NCBI GenBank assembly: GCA_012934845.2
Contig: WNNJ02001920.1
Location: 29,786 to 93,785 of the forward strand
Direction: 5' to 3'
Source: Pomphorhynchus laevis
Lineage: Eukaryota > Acanthocephala > Palaeacanthocephala > Echinorhynchida > Pomphorhynchidae
DNA: 64,000 nucleotides
Below, in pieces: positions 23,461-34,662 of the stretch (positions are counted from its first letter, which is position 1; each line of letters begins with the position of its first letter). Under the pieces are notes generated by a model. That model saw only the letters and a list, made by a program, of their open reading frames with translations. It did not search any database and had not been told where the DNA came from. The translations under genes were made by a program, and so were the position numbers.

Positions 23461-23559
23461 GGTTTTAAAGCGTACATGCTTATATAAAAAATTTAAAATG
23501 ACCGCCGCCATTTTATTTAAGCAGGTGCTGCTGTTATTTACGAAAAACAGCTGCTTACA

Positions 23560-23815
23560 TTGTTGTTTGAATTTTGGACACGATTTCGGCAACTTTTGAA
23601 ATCATCCCTTTATTATTATTTGTCAAGATTTTGTAAACGCTTTTTTTGTTTAAATAATCTTTTCTATTTTTATTTTTATACTTTTAATTATTTTTTCTAG
23701 TAATTTTAATTATTATTTTTTATATTTCTTATTTTTTCAAATTATTTATTTTGAATGAAAATCCAAAAGTTGCCGAAATCGTGCTACAGCAATTCAAACA
23801 ACACCTGATAATTTA
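23560..23815. mobile_element. MITE-like element with ~40-bp terminal inverted repeats
   Basis: The left end, TTGTTTGAATT then CACGATTTCGGCAACTTTTG (to about 23605), is matched in reverse at about 23767-23808. There are a few mismatches and a small indel. The centre is AT-rich and non-coding. No target-site duplication is clear. The class of the parent transposon is unknown. Confidence 0.5.
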
Positions 23816-23829
23816 ACACATATTTGAAA

Positions 23830-24720
23830 ACTTTTCGGAAATACTTCACCCAGTTTTTCGTTCTCGATATAGTCGCTTCAATCTTGATGTTAAAGGCAAA
23901 TATATTTTCTTCCTTCACATGCACTCTACTAAATCCTTATTATATAAAGATAATGATCAATCCTTATTTTTCTCTGCAACTATTAGTAATTCTTTAATCC
24001 ACAGTCGTGTTTAATCAACTACCCTGGAATCTGTCATTAAATTTGTGTATAAACATAGTATATAAACACTCCTTGAATAAACCTACCGTTATATCTATAA
24101 ACATTGTATATAAACCCTCCTTGAATAAACTTACCGTTATATCTGATTATTTTAACATTTCTTAACTTGAGTGCCTTGTTCTAAGCCAAGCAACTTCTAT
24201 CTACTGTTATTCAATTGATATTTTTCTGTCAAACTGACTTTCTCTTATCATACTGAAATTGCATACTTAAGATTCTCATTGATCATGTTCTATGACATAT
24301 CAAGTTACAATATTGTTATTAATTACCATTTTATTTTGCTTTGACACTGTAAATTACTCTATCTATAAGTGGTCTATCTAGCTCTTGCTCTTTGGTCTCT
24401 GATATTTTACTTCCAGTCTTGGTTTCTTTTAATTTTTCTAATCGCAATTTTGCTGTCCACTACTACATATTCACCTTCGGTGACACCTAAAGTTTTCATG
24501 GGACACGTCCTTAGTTTTTTCTTTTTTGTAGTTTATCTTTTTATAATTTTTTATCTGCGTTTATCATATGAGTTTAGTACGCTGATGATGATGTTAAGTA
24601 GTTTGCGAAATATAAAATTCGCGTTTGTTCTTGCCATTCCATTTTATGAATTATTAAAATATATTTTATTCCCTTCAACCGATGCCCCGAATTTGTTGAT
24701 TTAAGGTTATAGAACGTAAG
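23830..24720 (+). mobile_element. Decayed LINE RT remnant
   Basis: SVTPKVFMGHVLSF at 24479-24520 resembles the SGVPQGSxLGPLLF block of CR1/Jockey-type RTs. In another frame, TACGCTGATGATGATGTTAA near 24577 gives YADDDVK, close to the YADDxK catalytic block, at the right distance. The hydrophobic 111-codon frame at 24369-24704 is explained this way and not as a membrane protein. It is heavily decayed and may belong with the fragment at 22370-23040. Confidence 0.5.
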
Positions 24721-25380
24721 TTTGAATTCTGAAAATAATGCCGAGCAAAGGAAATTAGCGAAAAATCTATAAATCTAAAACTGTATAAAAATTAATTAAA
24801 ATTAATTTTTTAATTAATATTAATTAAAAAATTATAATCTAATGTTTTTACGAATCGATTAAAAACGGCACATCATTTTTTATGTAAACCTTTTATAACC
24901 GTAAGAAGGAACTGTTGGTCAGTCCCTATTGCTCGACCAACATGGCAGCGTCCATATTTGCTGCTAAATAACTTGACTTCGATCATCAGCTCCATCAGTC
25001 TAATGTATCACTCCGAGACGTTCCTAACCACTCAGCAGTCATCGTCAGTCAGATGAAGTGGTTAGGATGCGTTTCAACTGCTTTTGTGATAACTGTAAAG
25101 ACACTAGCAATTGATCATGATGCTAGACAAAACTCAGGTGCAGAAAGCGTTTTTACTGGATTGTTGCGTGTGTAGACTTCTAGTCATTCTTTATATGCAA
25201 GGCACAAATACGTATCCGTTGATTACGAGGCACTGAATTTCTCACAGAATTCCAAAAGGAATGCGTCATTTTATAAATTGTTATTTCGAAAAATCGCTTG
25301 AAACTGTGGTCCAGGAGCCAAAGCTGGTTACGATTTTTTTGTATAAATGCCCTATTGTATAATAAATAGGGCATTAATAC
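24720..25380. other. No gene; divergent hairpin block
   Basis: At 24905-24960 a block related to the PLE-end motif is seen (GAAGGAACTGTTGGTCAG and CTGACCAACA-type pairing: TTGGTC/GACCAA), but flanks and the second helix differ. An 11-bp inverted repeat (AATGCCCTATT/AATAGGGCATT) lies at about 25345-25375. Small frames here have no recognisable motif. Confidence 0.35.
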
Positions 25381-25384
25381 AAAA

Positions 25385-25740
25385 TAGTGTTGATTTTTAG
25401 ACTGGACATTGATTCACGACTTTCAGTCACCATCTTCTATATATATCTTATTTCATTGATTATTTCTAATAATCAATGAAATATTGATATATTATATTAT
25501 AATATATTATAGTATATATATTTATATATACAAAATGGTTTTGCTGCTAGACTGAACCTTGATTCACGACTTTCAGTCACCATGTCACTTCTAGACGACC
25601 AATGATTGCCCGGCAACACTCACCAGTAGAATGAAGTAATCACTGGTCGTTTCAATTTTGCATGTGTGATATAGTGAATAAAGGCGTTTTCGACACCACT
25701 TTGCTTGATTGTCTGATGCTTACGCTCTTTACCAGATCGA
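25385..25740. repeat. Two partial copies of the GACTTTCAGTCACC repeat
   Basis: The motif ATTCACGACTTTCAGTCACC occurs near 25415 and again near 25560, separated by AT-rich sequence. The second copy continues through CACTGGTCGTTTC to GTGAATAAAGGCG and CTTACGCTCTTTACC as in the 16.0-kb copy. Confidence 0.6.
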
Positions 25741-26260
25741 ATTGCTGTGCGGACCATCCTTATATATAAATAAAACAAAAATATTGACGCTTATCGAAAC
25801 AATCGACTCATCTCAAGTGCCAATTTCAAAAAGAAATTGTCCCGTCTACATAGCCTTCTGCACCAGAAAATTTACGGAAGAACTTTTAACATTTTGTGTT
25901 CAATTTCTACAAGGACATTATTTTAATTATATAATTATTATCTATAATTATTTTATAATTAGGAATTATTATCTTCAATTATTATCATTATTTAATTTAT
26001 CAATATATTATTAATAATAATATATTATTAATAATATATTATTATTCCTTATTAATAATTATTATTATTAATTATTATTATTATTCTGTTAAAAAGATAA
26101 ATCTAAATTATATAAAGATATGAAATATATGTTTCGATGACTTCTAAGCCTTATCCTTATTAATAATAAGGAATAATATTTTTTTAATAATAAATTTATT
26201 ATTAACTCATAAAACGTTTACAACTGAAAAGGGTTCCCGCAAATGGGCCTCTACATGTTT
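25740..26260. other. No gene; short shared block
   Basis: The segment 25758-25835 (AAACAAAAATATTGACGC ... ATCGAAAC ... CATCTCAAGT) recurs at 28513-28605. The rest is AT-rich with TTAATAATAA runs. Nothing coding is supported. Confidence 0.4.
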
Positions 26261-26490
26261 TGCAGTCAGCTTTCTTCGACGCATCGCTGTCCAAGCACGA
26301 TATGTGCTCTCCTACTTGCCCTATAAGAAGTTGAGGCAAGCCTTGCTAAGCATAAAGATAGTTTTCCTCGCATGTCGATGATTACTTCATGGTACGGAAT
26401 AGACTTTCTAGCTGATATCCTTCGCGCTATACTTTTCATTAAAGAGTCTGCTGCCGGTCCTATTCCCCCGCTTGTTGAAAACGCCAACGG
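26260..26490 (-). pseudogene. C-terminal fragment of a mobile-element ORF (GG-I/M-G block type)
   Basis: The 73-codon frame reads MAFSTSGGIGPAADSLMKSI, then ARRISARK, YHEVIIDMRGKLSLCLAR and SYRASRR. I recognise the pattern (TSGG-x-GP, then an Arg-rich helix, then R-x-K-L-S, then S-x-RASRR) from the ends of long RT-associated ORFs in invertebrates. It is a fragment only; no RT lies next to it. The parent class is uncertain. Confidence 0.4.
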
Positions 26491-26664
26491 AATGAATAAC
26501 CCGTTATCAATTTCTTTTATTTGTTTCTGGTATTTTGAAATTTTACGATTTTCATGAAATTTGAAGGATGAGCTTGAACCACAGGCATACGATGGAGCAA
26601 AAGTATTGAATACACAAACGTTAAAAAATGAATAATAATTAGAATAATGATATATAACAAACTA

Positions 26665-27840
26665 TGTATCAGAATAAGGCTTAGAAGTCATCGAAACATA
26701 TATTTCATATCTTTATATAATTTAGATTTATTTTTTAACAGAAATGAACAAATTCATATTCTATAAAGCTTAAAAACAAGTCAGCTATAATTGGGCTACT
26801 ATTACCACCCATCGGAACACCTTTTACTTGTCTAAATATAGATGTCCCTACTTTTAAATAATTTTGATTTATCAAAATATTTAAGGATTCTATTAATTCA
26901 ATTTTATCCATATATTTATATTTATTTGATGGTTTAATTTTTGTTAGATAGGCGTTATAATTATTATAACATATATATGTATATCTTTTTCCGAATATAA
27001 GGTTAATTAATTTTACTAACGCTTCTTTAATATCTACTAAATCTAGATTTGTATAAAGAGTACTAAAATCGTATGTATTTATATTTTGAAAATTTATTCC
27101 TTTTGTCTGTTCTAAAAATTCTTTTGTAGAATTAATACTGAAATAATGTTTTATACCAGTATTAATTTCGATTAGCTTGCAATATTTTTTAAAATGTGCT
27201 TTAATTACTTTAAAAATTTTATTCATATAAACCGAAAGCGGTTTTAATGTACATTTAAACGCACTACATATGAACCTAGGTTTCATTGAATTTTTATGTA
27301 ATTTTGGATTCCAATATAATATAGGTATAGTTTTATTATCTGATTCAAATTTTATACCCGTCTTATCCATTATAGAACAATGACTTGCAATAATTGTTTC
27401 TAAACTTAAATCACTACATTCATATGTTGTGTTTATATTTAAATCATTTTAATTAACTTCTTTTACCAGTATATCATAATAAAGCCTTTTACTAGCTTTA
27501 TCAATTGTTGTTATTATATAGTTATGCTTTAATTTAGTAAGTTATGTATCCATATCTTTATTAATTTTATTGTTCCTTATATAATTGTTTGTTATTTTCA
27601 TTTCCTCTCTAATTTTATATATAAGTTTTCCAAATGTTTATCTTTGATGTATTTAAGCTTTTACTATTAATCAACTTATCAAAGTAATCATTTAAGTTAT
27701 TATATAACGAATTGTAAATTTTATTTTTGTCGTGGTTATTATTTATACCCTTTTGATATCTTTTAATTTGATATCTTTATTAATTTGATATAGTTATCTT
27801 TTAATCTTTCCTCTGATCTTTCCTTTTATAAATATTATAA
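26665..27840 (-). mobile_element. Naiad-type PLE fragment with a long open RT segment
   Basis: The frame 27370-26735 (211 codons) runs unbroken from the start of the RT (LYWNPKLHKNSMKPRFIC) through NTYDFSTLYTNLDL to GVPMGGNSSPIIADL. Upstream sequence to about 27840 matches the RT N-terminal region in a decayed form. At the 3' side the RT jumps from the block before the catalytic pair directly to the TTAGAAGTCATC part of the PLE-end motif (about 26668-26690). The junction shares CATC between both sides. Confidence 0.82.
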
Positions 27841-29040
27841 AAATTATTTAAAAATAAAATTCTTGTTTAAAGAATTTATTGATTTATTGAAAATCACTCA
27901 TAAATTGTTTTATTGGCTCTATATAGGCATTAATACTCTACCTATCTAAATTGTAACTAAAAGTCATTTTTAATGACAAATTGATTTAATCAAATGATGG
28001 ATTAGCAATGGTATCATACATTTTATCATTAGACATGATGTACTATTTGTCATTCACCAATACCTTTTATCATTAGACAAAAGATATTGGTAAATGATGT
28101 GGTAAGGTTGTTGCGGTAAGGCTGATTTAGAAATAATCAACGAAATAATTTATATGCATTTATATTTGGTGTTTAAGTTTATTGGCTGTTTATGCCAGGT
28201 GTTTATGAGGAAAACATAGTGATTTATTTACAAGTACACTATTATGTGTCCCAGGGCAAGTGTAACAACAAATTATATTTTATATATTTGTACACTTTAA
28301 AGTGCCCCTATAAAACAGCATTTCTATTAAAAGGAATTTAGTGCCTGATGCAAGGTTAATCGCAATACGCACTGCCATGCACAGAGCTTATGCTAAATTT
28401 CCTCTGATTATTCAGATTAAGGATAGTTATGCTTTTCTAGCTTTAAACGCTGTTTAAGCGTGTGTTAAGGTGCCTATGGATGATTATTAAAGTCACGGTA
28501 CTGATGAGCTTTATATATAGAAACAAAATAAAAATATTGACGCAAGGATGTATCCCGTAGAACTCTAAGACTGATCGAAACTTCGAATCATCTCAAGTAA
28601 CTCCACAGACACGATCTTACATTGTTAGTTATTGTTAAGTAATTCCTTCTATTATTAGAAATATTTCCGATATTCTTAATTTCAGAAAGTTAAAAATAAT
28701 TGAAAATTACTCAATCACACAATCTGATTACACGTTTATATCATTTTTAATTAAGATGCATGAAGAAAATCAGCACATTAATGGGTAAACTCTCCACGTT
28801 CAATGTACTTAGGAAAACGTATGTCAAACAAGGCTAAACCTACCGTTTCTGGATTATCGATTAAAGATATTGGTGTGATCGATGCTGGAATTTTTACGAA
28901 ATTAACTTACACCTCTCTTAACTTACATCACTCTGATAACAGAGTGATGCAATCACTCTGTTATCAGCTACGTAATTGTGAATAATTATAATTATTTTAG
29001 CAATTTAAATTCTTCATTCGTTTAACAATAACCATCAGCG
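27840..29040. other. No gene; one perfect hairpin
   Basis: AT-rich. A perfect 16-bp hairpin with a 3-base loop lies at 28933-28967. The block at 28513-28605 repeats 25758-25835. A 60-codon plus frame (28803-28985) overlaps the hairpin and has no known motif. Confidence 0.45.
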
Positions 29041-30525
29041 TCGCGGCTGTAAAAAGAGCGTGCCCGATTACCTTCAGCCGTCAACGATGATCAGCTCGCC
29101 ACATAACGTCGTCAGCAAACGTTACCGATTTGTGGGGTTGTTTCTTTCGTCCATCGTGTTTGGTGCAATATTCGTCACCAGTACCGCAGTTCTTCACTAG
29201 AGCGCTCTTTAGAGGAAGCTTCTCATAGGCGTTGCTGCCGTCAATAATATATAGCAGAATATGCTGCATCGCTTATTCTACTACATAGCAGTCCGCGAAT
29301 TTGCCGACAGTTTGCTCACTGCTAGTTGCGTAATTCAGTGTTTTGGGTTTCTGTGGCATCACGTCTACGACTGCACCCTGTTCGCTTACTTGATCACTGC
29401 ACTGTTCGTGCGATTGTTGGTAGTGTATGTCATCGAAACCGAGCTTACTATGCAAATCCTGAATATCGATAAGAAATGAATCCAGAACAATATGGTCTTT
29501 CCCGTCAACGTGATAAAATCTAAAAACTAAACGATTGAATTGGGCTGGTTTTCTGAAATGGGGTTTGAGTCAACAGACTCTTGGCGTTCGCTGGCTTATT
29601 CTGTTCCCTGTCTTTTTGAATGTTGTCGAATATCGGTATCACTATTTCTACAAAGCGAAATGCTTTAATTAGACCGATTATCATCGATCCGTTTCATTGA
29701 TACCAGCTTGTCAGTTGCGGCAAAATCATTGTAGGTATAGCTATTAGAACCACGTCTTCGACGTGGTTTCCCGCGGCGTTTGCCGGGTGGCGTCGCACCC
29801 TTACCTCCTCTTTTATCAATATTTTCTAATGGTTGTTGCTGAGTAGTCGTTATCCAATTCGTTGATCTAGCATTAGCTTACTTTAATCGTTGATTTCGGT
29901 TAATTTTCTTATTAGTGATATCCACCGAGTTATTTCCTGGTAACAACCAACCAACACACGTGTTTAAGTGTCCAGTATTTAATGCTTGATCGTCGATGTC
30001 AATGTGAAATTTGTCGCGTTGCGTTTTAAGTGAATGAGTTAAGGCTGTAGGCAATGATAGGGGCTCCGACACGCTCTCTAAGGGGTCATTTGTTGATGAT
30101 CTTACCGATATCGACCCCTTTCGAATGTTAAATGTTTTGTTGCGAATTTGCTTAAACAAATCGTTTTTAAATTTCTTGTCCCCATGCGGTAATTTGTCCT
30201 TCTCTTGATCGGTATTAATTTTGTTTGCACCATCAAAATTGATCATACTATTATGTGGTGGAGGAAGTTCGTCAATATGTGTAGGGTCATGTACAAGTAA
30301 TGATCGTTTTGACTGATCGGCATTATTTAAACTGTTCTGGGATATTTTCAATGTCTTATAATTCATCGGCAATTTACATGGTTCAAGGGATATAACAGAA
30401 TATGGCGTTTCTTCGTCATTCAAATATTTGGATTAAAATTTGTCGCAATCTGGTAACAGGCCTTCAACAGCATCTGAATCGTCATTTGTGCATTTGGTAT
30501 ATCGCGTAATAGGTGCATCATAGCA
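29040..30525 (-). pseudogene. Coding-like region of unknown function with Arg-rich segment
   Basis: Base composition is more balanced than the surroundings and codon use looks protein-like. The frame 30423-29878 (181 codons) has no family I recognise. Downstream a strongly basic segment reads KRRGKPRRRRGSNS (about 29790-29740). Further minus frames (29455-29273, 29269-29081) continue the coding-like look. It lies directly downstream of the RT C-terminal module at 30526-31410 on the same strand, so it may be the tail of that element's ORF. A few breaks are present. Function is unknown; an old captured viral or host segment cannot be excluded. Confidence 0.4.
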
Positions 30526-31410
30526 TCAGTATGTTGATTCTACTGACACCTTCTTGTTGAGACTAGCGTCAGGATCGAATAGGCGTTTCTCATAATTACA
30601 TGTTTCCTGTTGGATGTGGTCAAAGGCCAATATCGGAAGCCGATCGAGTGAAGCTAGCATGGCTTTTGCGATGCCCCGCATTAGCGCGATTGAGATGCGC
30701 TGATATAATCGTGTGACCGTCATAGAGTATCTTATTCCGCTTGTACGGCTCATGTTATTCGCAACCCGCTTGATCACCCTGCTTCCTTCGTCGTTCCATC
30801 CAACAAAGGTCTCGACTACGGCGGCTGAAAAGATGTACCCCGCATCTTTGACTCTGTTCCTATATTTCCTATCCTTTACATTGACAGCGTACGACGTAGC
30901 ATTAGCGAGTTGTATGTTGGCGGCGGAATGCCGGAATGCGGCTTGTTGGGGGAGGGGTGACTACAAAGTCGACTGCAAGGGGAAGGTCCCCATAAAAAAG
31001 ATGTCTGTCGGGCGTTCGCGTAAGTCCGGGATAATTCCTCGCACTTCCAAGGATACATCCATACGGGCTGATTGTGACCCTCGAATACCACGTCACGGAT
31101 GGAGTTATGCCGCAGGCCTTGATAACTTTTGTACTGGCAAGTGAGTGAGTGTATGCCTCCCTTATCCGCCATACGTATGCAGCGGCCGCATCGATAATTC
31201 ATTTTGTACAAGGGAATCCCAATCCACATTCGGGCTAGGATGCAGAACTGTAATAAAGTTAGTTCCGCTCCATATGCCGAATTTTGGACAGCGCTAAGCC
31301 AAACCCCAGCCTATGGACATGACACTGCGTGTAGTCGTGCCTGGTCTATTTTGCAAGACGATTGTAACAGCTGGGTTGAGGCAAGATTATCGATCAGCCG
31401 CGAAGTTGAT
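30526..31410 (-). pseudogene. C-terminal module of a mobile-element RT ORF, second copy
   Basis: On the minus strand, RCGRCIRMADKGGIHSLTC matches the CGA...GxHGLSC block. GLRHNSIRDVV matches RHxxxNDI, and the frame 30777-30526 carries YQRISIALMRGIAKAML, the QRIS-x-A-x-RGNA block. Between them is the usual A-x-K-x-R-K-Y / ETF-x-GW region. It is the same module as 10190-10965, in opposite orientation. The RT core is not visible upstream, and several breaks are present. The plus frame at 30713-31144 is its shadow. Confidence 0.65.
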
Positions 31411-33290
31411 GAGTAACCGTCCTCCTTGAACAGTATAAAGTTCGGGCCCATCCTTGTTCTTAGGGGGCCAATGCCTCAGAATAGCCAGGAAACAGTAAAG
31501 CGTCTAGACTGTATATCTCTCCTATTTGCTGCACGCTATGGATGAATGCGCTCTGGGCGTGCGCAGAATTGCATCTTAGACCGAAGCCGCCCAGACGGAT
31601 AGTGAGTGTCATCTGTGATTTGGTGACTTATTAAAGTTGGCGCGCGCATATTTTCTGAAAAGCGCTAGCGATTTTCAGATACAGGTGTGATTGATAAAGT
31701 AAATTCCGTTATAGATTAGATCTCGAACATGCAGTTACAGTAAACCGAAATATGAACTGAAATGGTTTGTATTGAAATGTTTTTTTATTAAATGATGTGA
31801 ACCCTTACAATCAAGTGTAGTGTACATATTTACAAGTAATCGTCACAGGTGAATGACTCCTACATTGGTTGCCCAAAACCAATATGGATGCCTTGTATGT
31901 AAGCTGAAAAACCGGGAATGATATTAATCCAAATCATTCTATTTAATATTCGCGAAAAGTTGATGCAGCACGGAAATTCACGTAGACTATTTGACTACTT
32001 CTTTAGAAAATGTGTAATAAAAATAATCTATTTTAATCAAGAAGCTTAGCCTAGACTGAATATGGATACGAGTTCTTTCTTATCCATTGTATGTTGCTTA
32101 GGAATAATGATTAATATTCCACAATAGAACTTTTCGTGAATCTGTTGTCCTCGTCGACAGCAATTTTATATATTTTCTTCTGTTAATTAATTTTTATTAA
32201 TTAGTTAGTTAATTATTATTAATTTTTATATTAATTCTTTTGAATTACATTTTTGTTCGTTAAATTATATAAAAAATTGATAATGAAACGAAACGTAAAC
32301 ACGCATGTTTTTGATTATAAAACTTTGAGCAAAGAAAATTTCCGCAAAATGGATTACTAATCTAATTTTGTCGTTTTTAATAAATTTCATTTCTTATAAT
32401 GTCATGATGAGTTTGACTGGCTAATTTTAACTATTAATTTTTGCAATATAAGAATTAATTTGTATTAATTAAATTAACTATTAATTATTAATTAATTATT
32501 AATTAATTTTTCAATAAGAATTACTGAAAAATTGAGATCTACAAATTGTGAATTTTTGAAACAAAGTCTAATTGAACATAATTGAGCATTTCTTTTTATG
32601 AATTGCTTTTTAGGTGGTGATTTAACTGTAAGTTTGTAAGTTTCTAACTTACTTCTTTCAAATTAAGTTTTTTTTTGGAAATATTTAACTATCAAAGGCG
32701 TCGTTTCCATAACATAACAAAAAATCATTAAGTGTGGTTAAGAAATGATTAAACCTGATCACTTTTTTTATTGGGTGTGGCTATATTTTAATTTAAGAAA
32801 ATTGCATTCGACCGTCAATCGTATCTATTTTATCGAATAAAAAAGAGATAAAATAGAGATATCCATTTATCTGATAAAAATTGAGGTGGTTGATTTTATA
32901 TACAATGACTATTTTGTATTTAGAATTATTGAATTCTGCACAACTGGTTCAGTAATTCCATTTGCGTATATTCACTAAAATTATAAAGATTTTAATTTAT
33001 TTTTAATTCCTTATGAGCAATTTTAGTAAAAGTACAATACCACAAAAGAATAGAGTTCTTGCAGACATGGTCAGCGGTTTTACCCCATGATCTCAATATA
33101 TCTGTTCGAAGCAACTCCCCTCCTTCAAAGCGCATTCTTCCTGTTCGAAGGAGCCATCCACTGCCCGTCTTCCAAAGGACTTACGCTTCTGAACTCCACA
33201 CCCCCAGGTGAGACACCTTCAGAACTTTGCAGAGAAGTTTAGTTTATTTAAATATTATTATGTGCATCTTTTTTTGGAATTTCAAACACG
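31410..33290. other. No gene seen
   Basis: 31410-31700 is GC-balanced and may be more of the decayed RT element, but no motif could be placed. 31700-33290 is AT-rich. A GC-richer patch at 33060-33240 (GTTCGAAG repeats) has no open frame of note. Confidence 0.4.
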
Positions 33291-33725
33291 TTGTTTCAAT
33301 TCCATGTTTTATTACGGATTTTACAGTATAAGACTAAATCGTCATCTCTCACAACTTCATAAACATTTTTCTGTATCATCCCCGTGAATATGTAAAAACT
33401 TTACATTAAAGCCGTTATCTGTATGTTCATAATTTCTTCCTATCTCTCTGAAAACGTCATTACATCTTCCAGCGTCCACGATGAAACCAAACTTAGCTTT
33501 TCCATGGTCTTCGTCTGTATAAACGAAGACCATGGAAAAGTATCATTATCTGTAAGATCGTCATCACTTTCGACAATATTACCGATAAATCCAACTTCAG
33601 TTTTTCCATGGTCATCCACCTCCTTTCTATAATTTGTGAAACCGTAATGACTCTCATCAACATCATCCATAAAACCGATTTCAGCATTATCATGGTCAAC
33701 CACCTCTGCATCAGCAACTGGAAAA
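33290..33725 (-). CDS. Possible host exon(s) with acidic tandem repeats
   Basis: The minus frame 33703-33440 contains two imperfect repeats built on DH-x-x-(A/T)E-(I/V)-GF: VDHDNAEIGFMDDVDES and DDHGKTEVGFIGNIVES. A third unit (DEDHGKAKFGFIVDAG) sits in another frame just after an 18-bp hairpin at 33497-33540. Upstream of the frame, TTTTTTCCAG at about 33720-33729 (minus) is a plausible splice acceptor. No protein family is recognised. Either this is the 3' part of a small host gene or a decayed copy of one. Confidence 0.35.
33497..33540. repeat. Perfect 18-bp hairpin inside the acidic-repeat ORF
   Basis: 33497-33514 is the exact reverse complement of 33523-33540, with an 8-base loop. The right arm corresponds to coding sequence (DEDHGKA in one frame) and the left arm looks like its templated inverted copy. 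Confidence 0.8.
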
Positions 33726-33903
33726 AATTATAGTTCGAAATAATTTGCCCTTAACCCCCCCCCGATAAGACTAGAAAATATTAACCCGATAAGACTAGAA
33801 AATGTCAAAAAAGAAGGTTATTCTTACTTTCAGCCGTTTAAAAAACCGATCCTCATACCGATAAAAACAGTTTCAAAGCTTCCCATGGATCTACATCTAT
33901 AAG

Positions 33904-33993
33904 CATCTATATTGACACTACATCTATATTGACACTACATCTATATTGACACTACATCTATATTGACACTAAGATCTACATCTTAGTGTCAAT
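33904..33993. repeat. 17-bp tandem repeat (four units) ending in a hairpin
   Basis: The unit CATCTATATTGACACTA is repeated four times from 33904 to about 33970. The array ends in a perfect 14-bp hairpin with a 4-base loop (33962-33975 with 33980-33993), whose arm includes the repeat unit. Confidence 0.8.
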
Positions 33994-34029
33994 CAGATAC
34001 GTCGTTGATACAAGATCATAATCAAAATC

Positions 34030-34640
34030 ATAAGATAAGATAAGATAAGGATTTTCTTAAACAAAACTTGTAACCGATAAAAAACGTGTTACAAAGAACA
34101 AAACATGCAAGAGAAGACAAAAATAATATCAATTCGTTAATCATTCAATCTTCTATTTATTCTACGGCCTCAGGTCCAGCGGGATCTGAGCCCTCCAGAT
34201 CCCGCTGGAGGATCCAAACACACCCAAATTCTTTTAGGTGTGTTTCGAAAAATTCTAGGTACGATGCTGCCAGATCTGGAGAGCTGAAAGAAACCCGGAT
34301 TTCGGAATCTAAATATTTTATCGAATTAAATAGAATTCTCTTCTTATAAGAGCTTGTAAACTCTCTCAGAAAAATATTGAAAAGATTCTTCCTTTCAAAT
34401 GGTTGAAGAAGTCTGATTATTACCAGATTCACCACTTTAGGCACAGGAGGGAGTTCTCTATCCGTGCTTGAGATTAAAAAATTAGACGAAATAGGACTAA
34501 CCTTGTTTTCTTTGGCTTGAAAATTCGATGTTACATTGGAAATACCTGAGTTCCGTTCCATATTAGCTTGATTTTGTGAGTTGTTTGAAGCACCGATGGT
34601 AAATTTTTTTACAATTTTTTCTGTCATTGGCTTTATTAAA
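34030..34640 (-). mobile_element. Internally deleted LINE: ORF1 start joined to LINE 3' end
   Basis: The frame 34627-34157 starts with ORF1 N-terminal sequence (ELPPVPKVVNLVIIRLLQPF, then YKKRILFNSIKYLDSEI). After about 130 codons it jumps to the terminal part of the LINE (GGAGGGCTCAGATCCCGCTG, CCTGAGGCC). The 3' UTR runs to about 34030 and ends in CCTTATCTTATCTTATCTTA. A 13-bp hairpin lies at the junction. Everything between, including the zinc knuckles, EN and RT, is missing. It could be a deletion product or a short non-autonomous derivative. Confidence 0.75.
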
Positions 34641-34662
34641 GTGGATATTGTGGATATGCATC

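Noticed and set aside
24369-24704. Hydrophobic 111-codon frame that looks like a membrane protein
   Set aside because: It overlaps LINE RT blocks (VTPKVFMGHVL and, in another frame, YADDDVK); the hydrophobicity comes from AT-rich RT sequence.
28501-28530. CTGATGAGC...ATAGAAAC near 28501 as a hammerhead
   Set aside because: The segment between the boxes does not form a stem II, and the related copy at 25758 lacks both boxes.
30713-31144. 143-codon plus-strand frame with a signal-like start
   Set aside because: It is the shadow of the RT-module copy on the minus strand, where family blocks are readable.
33765-34060. GATAAGACTAGAAAAT and GATAAGATAAG runs as CRISPR-like or regulatory repeats
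   Set aside because: One is a short local duplication and the other is the tail of a LINE read in antisense.
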